Positions 59,862 through 64,000 of a DNA stretch of 64,000 nt are shown in pieces. Location: positions 1 through 64,000 of the IMG/VR virus record IMGVR_UViG_3300008262_000226, one strand, 5' to 3'. A program made the position numbers and the translations under genes. Numbering within the stretch: position 1 is the first letter of the stretch; each line of letters starts with the position of its first letter. This DNA is from a virus. The notes beneath the pieces are model-generated. The model saw only the letters and a program-made list of their open reading frames with translations, made no database searches and was not told the origin of the DNA.

Positions 59862-60113
59862 ATGACATTAAAAGCGCCCTGGTGGAGTCATCCCCAATAT
59901 GCCCGTGATGGAGACACGTTAACAACCCTGGTCGGGAACCCCCTCGATGAGTTTCCAATTTCTCTAAAGAATTGGTGGTGCGGATGGGACTCTCTCCCGC
60001 CTGGTTTCTTGCCTCCAGTCAAAGGGCAAGTGGCGAGCCTGGAATGGGGGTTGACAACCCCCACCACCCTCATATATAATACAGGGGTAACGCGGGATGG
60101 AACAGTCTGGTAG
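59862..60113 (+). CDS. Possible 83-residue Trp-rich protein
   Basis: An open frame with an unusual Trp/Pro-rich composition (APWWSHPQYARDGD; NWWCGWDSLPPGFLPPVKG). The first 60 codons look protein-like; the last 20 run through a promoter and into tRNA-Met, so the C-terminus is not conserved-looking. No ribosome site is clear. It fills an otherwise gene-less stretch. Confidence 0.35.
   Translation: MTLKAPWWSHPQYARDGDTLTTLVGNPLDEFPISLKNWWCGWDSLPPGFLPPVKGQVASLEWGLTTPTTLIYNTGVTRDGTVW
60051..60080 (+). promoter_or_regulatory. Consensus sigma70 promoter (TTGACA, 18 nt, TATAAT)
   Basis: Boxes at 60051 and 60075, 11 nt before the initiator-like tRNA. Confidence 0.85.
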
Positions 60114-60167
60114 TTCAGCGGTCTCATAAGCCGCAGGTCGCAGGTTCAAATCCTGCTCCCGCCCCCA
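60091..60167 (+). tRNA. tRNA-Met (CAT), initiator-like
   Basis: Cloverleaf with anticodon loop CTCATAA. The first acceptor pair is a C-C mismatch, and the D-arm sequence AGTCTGGTAG matches bacterial initiator tRNAs. The anticodon stem has G-C pairs but a T-G next to the loop, unlike the three G-C pairs of host initiators. CCA encoded. Confidence 0.88.
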
Positions 60168-60168
60168 C

Positions 60169-60249
60169 GTCGCTGTGGCGGAATTGGTAGACGCGCTGGG
60201 TTTAGGTTCCAGTGTTTTTAACGTGGAGGTTCAAGTCCTCTCAGCGATA
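60169..60249 (+). tRNA. tRNA-Leu (TAG)
   Basis: Long variable arm, anticodon loop TTTAGGT; acceptor closes with a G-T pair. Confidence 0.92.
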
Positions 60250-60502
60250 TTGGTAGTAAGAACTGCGATAACATCAAGAGACCCTGCTACCAACTATCTG
60301 GCCAGATAGTATAAAGTTAGCCTAGTCCGAGATTGGCACGGTCGTTATGATATGCTCAAACAGACTGCTTACGTGGTCAAGCCTCTATCAGCAATCAAAA
60401 GCATGAAAAACTGGAGATTGTAACCTCCACATGTTTGTATCATGGGAGAACGCTCAAAACTACATAGTATCGTAGCAGATATATAAGTAGTGGAGAGCAC
60501 CT
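60250..60502 (+). ncRNA. Structured non-coding stretch of about 250 nt
   Basis: No ORF or tRNA in 253 nt. It holds a closing hairpin TTGGTAG/CTACCAA (60250-60293), a perfect 18-base palindrome at 60293-60310, and two mutually exclusive hairpins near 60410-60450 (TGGAG/CTCCA against CTCC..CATG/CATG..GGAG). This resembles a stable or switching RNA. Function unknown. Confidence 0.4.
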
Positions 60503-60574
60503 GCGGAGTTAGTTCAGCGGTAGAACGCTATCCTTCCAAGTTAGATGTCGTCGGTTCGATTCCGATACTCCGCT
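60503..60574 (+). tRNA. tRNA-Gly (TCC)
   Basis: Anticodon loop CTTCCAA, full cloverleaf. Followed by a TTATCC-TTGA-GGATAA hairpin. Confidence 0.93.
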
Positions 60575-60597
60575 CTTTATCCTTGAGGATAAATAAC

Positions 60598-60768
60598 ATG
60601 TCACTTATTTCACAAAGAGACAGAGAAGTTGCCATAGCAGCTCTTGAAAAATATGTTGCCGATGCAGAGAATACTGAGTATTATCTGGGCACACCAAAAC
60701 ATACACCATCTGAAATCTATGCCCTTCTCAACTGGATACGATTGGAATATTTCAAACATGAAAATTAA
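60598..60768 (+). CDS. Small 56-residue protein, unknown
   Basis: A 56-residue helical protein (ISQRDREVAIAALEKYVADA). Start chosen at 60598; the longer frame begins in tRNA-Gly. It overlaps the next small gene by 11 nt. Confidence 0.5.
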   Translation: MSLISQRDREVAIAALEKYVADAENTEYYLGTPKHTPSEIYALLNWIRLEYFKHEN

Positions 60769-60928
60769 TCTGTGGTATTGCACCCACATGAATCAATGGC
60801 GTTGGTCTCTGACTGACGACCACAGACCAATCGTTAGACAAGAAAGTGGTCAACAACCACATCTACGTGATGCAATGAATGACATTGCAAACACAGTAGA
60901 ATATATGATGGATTCTCAGCAATCCTGA
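60758..60928 (+). CDS. Small 56-residue protein, unknown
   Basis: A 56-residue protein (INLWYCTHMNQWRWSLTDDH, then a helix ending VEYMMDSQQS). Start chosen at the ATG overlapping the preceding gene. No motif recognised. Confidence 0.45.
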   Translation: MKINLWYCTHMNQWRWSLTDDHRPIVRQESGQQPHLRDAMNDIANTVEYMMDSQQS

Positions 60929-60934
60929 TTTTAT

Positions 60935-61007
60935 TGGGGTGTAGCTCAGCGGTAGTAGCGGGATGCTGTTAACATCAAGGTCGCAGGTTCGATCCCTGCC
61001 GCCCCAG
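60935..61007 (+). tRNA. tRNA-Asn (GTT)
   Basis: Anticodon loop CTGTTAA. The D stem keeps only three pairs and the first anticodon-stem pair is a mismatch, so it is slightly divergent. Confidence 0.85.
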
Positions 61008-61023
61008 TTTTCAAAAAAACTCT

Positions 61024-61031
61024 TATAAATA
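61024..61031 (+). promoter_or_regulatory. Late promoter TATAAATA
   Basis: Exact TATAAATA 22 nt before a 33-codon frame. Confidence 0.5.
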
Positions 61032-61053
61032 AACACATTAAAGGTCGAACATC

Positions 61054-61155
61054 ATGACTAACTTCAGCAAGCAAATTATTATTTTTATGGAAAGCGATTG
61101 CCGCTATTGGCATATTGCTCAGGCCCCCGTGCTTGCTCATAAGTGGAAACGATGA
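61054..61155 (+). CDS. Possible 33-residue protein
   Basis: A short frame (MTNFSKQIIIFMESDCRYWH...) behind an exact late promoter and before a strong terminator, so it is a complete small transcription unit. No ribosome site better than GTCGAAC is present. Function unknown. Confidence 0.4.
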   Translation: MTNFSKQIIIFMESDCRYWHIAQAPVLAHKWKR

Positions 61156-61185
61156 CCGACATCTGACACATAAGCAAGATTTATC

Positions 61186-61222
61186 AGGGGGGCAGTTGAC
61201 AAAACCGCCCCCCTATTTTATT
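61186..61222 (+). terminator. Strong intrinsic terminator
   Basis: Eight-pair GC stem (61186-61193 with 61207-61214) followed by ATTTTATT. Confidence 0.8.
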
Positions 61223-61224
61223 GT
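61196..61224 (+). promoter_or_regulatory. Possible sigma70 promoter in the terminator loop
   Basis: TTGACA at 61196 and TATTGT at 61219, 17 nt apart, 48 nt before tRNA-Lys. The -35 box is in the terminator loop. This would restart transcription of the tRNA array. Confidence 0.45.
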
Positions 61225-61271
61225 AGATTCATCGGTGGGGGATCCACCAGCACCTTGACAATTTAACCCTT

Positions 61272-61344
61272 GGGTCTGTAACTCAGTTGGTAGAGTAGCG
61301 GGCTTTTAACCTGTAAGTCGTCGGTTCGAGCCCGACCAGACCCA
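61272..61344 (+). tRNA. tRNA-Lys (TTT)
   Basis: Anticodon loop CTTTTAA, full cloverleaf. A small hairpin GACCG/CGGTC follows. Confidence 0.93.
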
Positions 61345-61384
61345 TCGACCGTCATAGTTCGGTCATTAAATATAAACTATTCTT

Positions 61385-61466
61385 GGGAGGATTTCCGAGT
61401 GGCTAAAGGAATCTGACTGTAAATCAGACGGCTCTGCCTTCGCAGGTTCGAATCCTGCTCCTCCCA
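61385..61466 (+). tRNA. tRNA-Tyr (GTA)
   Basis: Anticodon loop CTGTAAA with the long variable arm of bacterial Tyr tRNA. Confidence 0.93.
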
Positions 61467-61470
61467 CCTT

Positions 61471-61543
61471 GACCCTATAGTGAAGTGGTCTATCACGCTA
61501 CCCTGTCACGGTGGTATCACGGGTTCGAATCCCGTTAGGGTCG
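61471..61543 (+). tRNA. tRNA-Asp (GTC)
   Basis: Anticodon loop CTGTCAC, full cloverleaf; four bases after tRNA-Tyr. Confidence 0.92.
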
Positions 61544-61721
61544 TTGGGAGTCAGTATTCTAACTCCCACACATTTCTTAGAGTTTGCCAGTGTGTAGAGA
61601 AATGATGTAGCAACAACTGGAATTGGGGAGGGATTTCTAACCACCATCGGATGATGGCAGGATTCATAAGGCTACGAAGCGTAATCCATAAGTGACTTCG
61701 TGTGGGATACCCCTCCCATCT
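61544..61721 (+). ncRNA. Structured non-coding stretch of about 178 nt
   Basis: No ORF or tRNA. It begins with TGGGAGT/ACTCCCA (61545-61568). A second domain is closed by GGGAGGG (near 61626) with CCCTCCC (near 61711) and holds CCATC/GATGG, GGATT/AATCC and ACGAAG/CTTCGT helices. The multi-helix layout suggests a folded RNA. Confidence 0.45.
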
Positions 61722-61795
61722 GGTCCCATCGTCTAGTCGGCCTAGGACAACACTCTTTCACAGTGTAGACACGGGTTCGAATCCCGTTGGGACTA
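61722..61795 (+). tRNA. tRNA-Glu (TTC)
   Basis: Anticodon loop CTTTCAC, full cloverleaf with a terminal G-T acceptor pair. Confidence 0.9.
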
Positions 61796-61798
61796 TCT

Positions 61799-61874
61799 CG
61801 GGGAATAGCTCAGTTGGTAGAGCACATGTCTGAAGAACATGGTGTCGGTAGTTCAATTCTACCTTCCTCGGCCA
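61799..61874 (+). tRNA. tRNA-Phe (GAA)
   Basis: Anticodon loop CTGAAGA; CCA encoded at 61872-61874 and the next tRNA starts at once. Confidence 0.92.
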
Positions 61875-61946
61875 GGAATCGTAGCTCAGTGGTAGAGCAC
61901 TCGGCTGATAACCGAGCGGTCACAAGTTCAAATCTTGTCGGTTCCA
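61875..61946 (+). tRNA. tRNA-Ile (GAT)
   Basis: Anticodon loop CTGATAA, full cloverleaf. Confidence 0.93.
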
Positions 61947-61950
61947 CTTT

Positions 61951-62022
61951 GGCAGTGTAGTTCAGTGATAGAACAGGAGATTCATACCCTCCATGTCGGT
62001 AGTTTGATTCTACCCACTGCCT
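61951..62022 (+). tRNA. tRNA-Met (CAT), elongator or Ile2
   Basis: Anticodon loop TTCATAC; G-C first acceptor pair, so not an initiator. The anticodon-stem pair next to the loop is A-C. Whether the C34 is lysidine-modified (Ile2) cannot be read from sequence. Confidence 0.85.
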
Positions 62023-62023
62023 T

Positions 62024-62094
62024 GTGATGTTAGCCTAGAGGTAAGGCAGTGGTTTGTGGAACCACCTAGATGGGTTCGATTCCCATACGTCACC
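62024..62094 (+). tRNA. tRNA-His (GTG)
   Basis: Anticodon loop TTGTGGA. The base before the acceptor is T, so the His-specific G-1 is not encoded and would have to be added or is missing. Confidence 0.9.
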
Positions 62095-62096
62095 CC

Positions 62097-62168
62097 GCCC
62101 GATTAGCTCAGTGGTAGAGCAACTCACTAGTAATGAGTAGGTCGTCAGTTCGAGTCTGACATCGGGCT
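62097..62168 (+). tRNA. tRNA-Thr (AGT)
   Basis: Full cloverleaf with anticodon loop CTAGTAA, giving AGT. A34 is unusual in a bacterial Thr tRNA. Confidence 0.9.
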
Positions 62169-62243
62169 TCTGAGGTCGCCAAGCGGTAAGGCAGCGGGTT
62201 TTGGTCCCGCCATTCGTGGGTTCGAATCCTACCCTCAGAACCA
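62169..62243 (+). tRNA. tRNA-Gln (TTG)
   Basis: Anticodon loop TTTTGGT; CCA encoded; directly abuts both neighbours. Confidence 0.93.
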
Positions 62244-62318
62244 GTTGGGTTGGTGTAATTGGTAACATCTTGGTCTCCAAAACCAAAGTTCAGAGTTCAA
62301 GTCTCTGACCCTTCGCCA
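62244..62318 (+). tRNA. tRNA-Trp (CCA), divergent acceptor
   Basis: Anticodon loop CTCCAAA, good T arm and CCA end. The acceptor stem has two adjacent T-T mismatches (62245/62313 and 62246/62312), so it may be poorly functional. Confidence 0.8.
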
Positions 62319-62319
62319 T

Positions 62320-62394
62320 GCTCTCTTAGCTCAGTGGATATAGAGCACTTGACTACGGATCAAGGTGTCGTAGGTTCGAATCCTACAGAGAGCG
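62320..62394 (+). tRNA. tRNA-Arg (ACG)
   Basis: Anticodon loop CTACGGA, full cloverleaf. Last tRNA of the array. Confidence 0.93.
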
Positions 62395-62416
62395 TTTGGT
62401 AGTCTATGCTACCAAA
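62395..62416 (+). promoter_or_regulatory. Hairpin TTTGGTAG/CTACCAAA after the last tRNA
   Basis: Eight-pair perfect stem, six-base loop, followed by an A run rather than T. Likely an RNA 3' end or processing structure for the tRNA transcript, similar to hairpins after three other tRNAs. Confidence 0.55.
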
Positions 62417-62419
62417 AAA

Positions 62420-62427
62420 GATAAATA
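62420..62427 (+). promoter_or_regulatory. Late promoter GATAAATA
   Basis: GATAAATA 12 nt after the hairpin; directs the small genes at 62489-62904. Confidence 0.5.
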
Positions 62428-62488
62428 TATACAATACGTTCATCCCTATGGGACGGAAGTAAGCCGACTCGGAACGGATCGTTCATCT

Positions 62489-62644
62489 ATGGAAGCAATC
62501 CTATTAACTTGCCTTCAAGCTAATTTTATTATCGGAAGAGTAGTTACTCATCCAAAATTAGATGCTCAACAAAAAAATGATATTGTTTGGGAAGTGAAAC
62601 AAGTTACAAAAAAAGGTTGTTTTATAGACGCAAAGGTTGACTGA
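62489..62644 (+). CDS. Small protein, unknown
   Basis: A 51-residue protein from the first ATG (MEAILLTCLQANFIIGRVVT). The same frame is open back to 62396 and the upstream part looks protein-like (YVHPYGTEVSRLGTDRS), but it has no ATG and crosses the hairpin and late promoter, so the start is uncertain. Confidence 0.5.
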   Translation: MEAILLTCLQANFIIGRVVTHPKLDAQQKNDIVWEVKQVTKKGCFIDAKVD

Positions 62645-62683
62645 AGGAACGCTCTTTAACCTAAAAAACTAAGGAGAACCCTA

Positions 62684-62821
62684 ATGTCTAAAGTAGTATA
62701 TCGCGGCGTTGAATACGATACGCAAAAGCGTTTAGAGTATCAACAGCAGATGATGCAACAACCCCAACAATACAACGAAACCTATCGTGGTGTTAAGTTT
62801 GTAAAGGAGGGTCACAAATGA
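62684..62821 (+). CDS. DUF4278-like small protein
   Basis: A 45-residue protein with two copies of the YRG motif (VYRGVEYD and TYRGVKFV), the mark of DUF4278, a family common in cyanobacteria. AAGGAG ribosome site. Overlaps the next gene by 4 nt. Function unknown, but it supports a cyanobacterial host. Confidence 0.65.
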   Translation: MSKVVYRGVEYDTQKRLEYQQQMMQQPQQYNETYRGVKFVKEGHK

Positions 62822-62904
62822 ACTGGCTCAATCTAATCCGCAAGCAAATTGAAAAGCAAAGAAAACTAGAGATTGCTCAATATCATATGGCAACTCTTGG
62901 ATAA
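62818..62904 (+). CDS. Small 28-residue peptide
   Basis: A 28-residue basic helix (MNWLNLIRKQIEKQRKLEIA). A strong AAAGGAGG ribosome site and ATGA coupling to the gene before it make translation likely. Followed by a terminator. Confidence 0.5.
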   Translation: MNWLNLIRKQIEKQRKLEIAQYHMATLG

Positions 62905-62907
62905 AGC

Positions 62908-62932
62908 AAAGGGGCATATGCCCCCTTTTTTA
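62908..62932 (+). terminator. Intrinsic terminator
   Basis: GGGGC-ATAT-GCCCC hairpin (62911-62924) followed by a T run; it separates the plus-strand genes from the converging minus-strand genes. Confidence 0.85.
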
Positions 62933-63115
62933 ATGCCTTCTTAATGTCTGTAAGTAATCAAGCATTGCTGTTCGTATGTGCATTAGTTCATTATAACATT
63001 TCTGGTTGTGAGCACACTGTCGCAGTTCGTTGTCTGGCTTATGCACACTTTCAATGAATAGGTCTAAACCTCTATTCCATTTGTCGTTGTCTTCAATCAC
63101 GTTGCCTCCAGTCAT
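62930..63115 (-). CDS. Small protein, unknown
   Basis: A 61-residue, charged helical protein (WNRGLDLFIESVHKPDNELR; YNELMHIRTAMLDYLQTL). It overlaps the gene before it by 23 nt and ends at the shared terminator. Function unknown. Confidence 0.55.
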   Translation of the reverse strand: MTGGNVIEDNDKWNRGLDLFIESVHKPDNELRQCAHNQKCYNELMHIRTAMLDYLQTLRRH

Positions 63116-63419
63116 CGGGTTTGTCTCTTCCTTCAGAAAAGAAATCTACAATATCATCAACACTATCAAACCTTCTGATACCTTTTGCTTCGTGACCGAT
63201 GCCACCGATATCAAGTTGGTTTAAAAAATCGTCTAGGTCTCCTTCTTGCATGTCTGGGTTAGCAGCAGTTCGTCTTGCCTGTCTGAGCATTGTGCCAGCG
63301 GTTCTGTTTGCTGCTGCTAGTTTCTCTGCCCAAATCATTTCAGATAGTTCTACAGCTTCTCCTTTTACAATCTTGTCACAAATAGCCTGTAATCTCAGGC
63401 GATACTGAGTAGAGAGCAT
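63093..63419 (-). CDS. Conserved cyanophage protein, unknown
   Basis: A 108-residue helical protein (YRLRLQAICDKIVKGEAVEL; IWAEKLAAANRTAGTMLRQA), followed by an acidic linker and a short C-terminal helix. I recognise it as widely shared in T4-like cyanophages, without assigned function. Confidence 0.6.
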   Translation of the reverse strand: MLSTQYRLRLQAICDKIVKGEAVELSEMIWAEKLAAANRTAGTMLRQARRTAANPDMQEGDLDDFLNQLDIGGIGHEAKGIRRFDSVDDIVDFFSEGRDKPDDWRQRD

Positions 63420-63444
63420 ACTATGTATAGCAGTAATACTATAT

Positions 63445-63534
63445 TTAGTGTGGGTATGCGTTGTTCAATCCCCAGTAAATAAAAAGTGCAATAGAACTAA
63501 ACAAACAAAAAGTGCTAAGAATAAGATTATTCAT
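63445..63534 (-). CDS. 29-residue membrane peptide
   Basis: A single hydrophobic helix (LILSTFCLFSSIALFIYW) with a short polar end NNAYPH. ATGA overlap with the gene before it supports translation. Size and shape recall small photosystem or lysis peptides, but no family match is claimed. Confidence 0.5.
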   Translation of the reverse strand: MNNLILSTFCLFSSIALFIYWGLNNAYPH

Positions 63535-63764
63535 AGTTGGTTCTCGACGTATTCGATATACATTTTTTTGATATCTCTATCAACATCAACCAGACTATTC
63601 AAAGGAGGTTGATATCCTTGACTGATGATATAGTCTATAAACTCATAAACATTTGCTTTGATTGGTAGACTTAATCTAACAAAAGATGACAAGAAAAAAT
63701 TTCTTGCTTGCCATCTATCATTCTTTTCCCTCCAATCATATGGGCTAGTGCTTAGGTGGTTCAT
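63531..63764 (-). CDS. Small protein, unknown
   Basis: A 77-residue protein (YDWREKNDRWQARNFFLSSF; VYEFIDYIISQGYQPPLNSL). GAGGAAA ribosome site; 4-nt overlap with the membrane peptide. Function unknown. Confidence 0.55.
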   Translation of the reverse strand: MNHLSTSPYDWREKNDRWQARNFFLSSFVRLSLPIKANVYEFIDYIISQGYQPPLNSLVDVDRDIKKMYIEYVENQL

Positions 63765-63768
63765 CTTT

Positions 63769-63870
63769 CATTTCCTCGTTTGCTAATCTTAGAATGTAAT
63801 AGATGACATATAGAGTAAATAACAATCCACACGATAATAAAATGATTACTCCCCAAGGCAAGTTACTCAT
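63769..63870 (-). CDS. 33-residue membrane peptide
   Basis: One hydrophobic helix (WGVIILLSCGLLFTLYVIYY) with a basic C-terminus. Its start overlaps the end of the acidic peptide gene before it. Function unknown. Confidence 0.45.
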
Positions 63871-63973
63871 TTTCGTCTTCGTAAGTAGATGGTTCTTCGA
63901 AAAGTTCTTCCATTTTTTGTTGAAGAACTCTTTCTTGTAGTTCTTTTAAATCTTCTTCTGTTAAAACTATCAT
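63863..63973 (-). CDS. 36-residue acidic peptide
   Basis: A Glu-rich amphipathic peptide (LTEEDLKELQERVLQQKMEE). Coupled by ATGA overlap to a gene that continues past the window end and by 8 nt to the membrane peptide. Confidence 0.45.
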   Translation of the reverse strand: MIVLTEEDLKELQERVLQQKMEELFEEPSTYEDENE

Positions 63974-64000
63974 TTATCTTTGAGTAGTTCTTCTATTCTT
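63970..64000 (-). CDS. 3' end of a gene cut by the window edge
   Basis: The frame ending RIEELLKDK stops on the TGA that overlaps the next ATG. Only ten codons are inside the window, so nothing can be said on function. Confidence 0.3.
   Translation of the reverse strand, partial: RIEELLKDK

Noticed and set aside
60588-60595. GATAAATA just before the 60598 gene as late promoter
   Set aside because: It ends only 2 nt before the ATG, so the transcript would start after the start codon; it is also part of the GGATAA hairpin arm.
60946-61140. Minus-strand ORF of 64 codons across tRNA-Asn
   Set aside because: Same artefact: antisense of a tRNA plus spacer, no ribosome site.
62035-62286. Minus-strand ORF of 83 codons across tRNA-His, Thr, Gln and Trp
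   Set aside because: It is antisense to four good tRNAs; translations such as RVGFEPTNGG are the well-known artefact of reading tRNA T arms backwards.

Overview
The window is about 64 kb of a T4-like myovirus, almost certainly a cyanophage (Kyanoviridae type) infecting Synechococcus or a relative. The evidence is T4 core gene order in the cyanophage arrangement (13-14-15-16-17-18-19-20-67?-21-22-23-uvsY-uvsW-55-47-46, then 45-44-62-regA, 43-uvsX-41, 61-nrdA-nrdB). It is joined by accessory genes typical of cyanophages: a CobS-like AAA ATPase, Hsp20, MazG, a DUF3110-like and a DUF4278-like protein (both mainly cyanobacterial families), and small late proteins behind NATAAATA late promoters. 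No photosynthesis gene is in the window. All names come from reading the protein sequences; no database search was run. || Layout: 0-3 kb holds oxygenase-like genes and a U32/methyltransferase fusion. 3-17 kb is the neck, terminase, tail sheath, tail tube, portal, scaffold and capsid block. 17-38 kb holds recombination, late sigma, clamp, clamp loader, DNA polymerase, recombinase and helicase, interleaved with a zincin-VWA protein plus its AAA partner, a Dam-type methylase, RegA, Hsp20 and MazG. 37-44 kb has late and structural accessory genes. 44-49 kb has primase, ribonucleotide reductase and a PD-(D/E)XK nuclease. 49-51.5 kb looks like a cell-wall/lysis cassette with two enzymes that share an N-terminal module. 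51.5-54 kb is a minus-strand block (SNase-like nuclease, small proteins, three secreted proteins). 54-57.5 kb has an exported lysozyme-fold protein, the first tRNAs, a small beta-barrel-like secreted protein and a DUF401-like permease. 57.5-62.4 kb is a large tRNA array; with the three upstream tRNAs there are 23 tRNAs covering every amino acid except Cys, interleaved with small genes and structured non-coding stretches. 62.4-64 kb has small proteins, then a minus-strand run of small genes that leaves the window. || Regulation visible in the sequence: early/middle-type TTGACA-17-TATAAT promoters before replication genes and tRNAs, NATAAATA late promoters before structural and lysis genes, and intrinsic terminators, several of which sit directly against or contain a late promoter. 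|| The most unusual points are: (i) three apparent deletions in conserved replication/late genes (gp44 centre, the gp43/uvsX joint, and the KWDG-containing block of a DUF6267-like protein), which could be real or an assembly artefact; (ii) a zincin-VWA protein with a MoxR-like ATPase; (iii) tandem C39-like peptidase and lysozyme with a shared N-terminal module; (iv) a late-expressed cassette of three secreted proteins; (v) a near-complete tRNA set with an initiator-like tRNA, an A34 Thr tRNA, and hairpins of common form placed directly 3' of several tRNAs.
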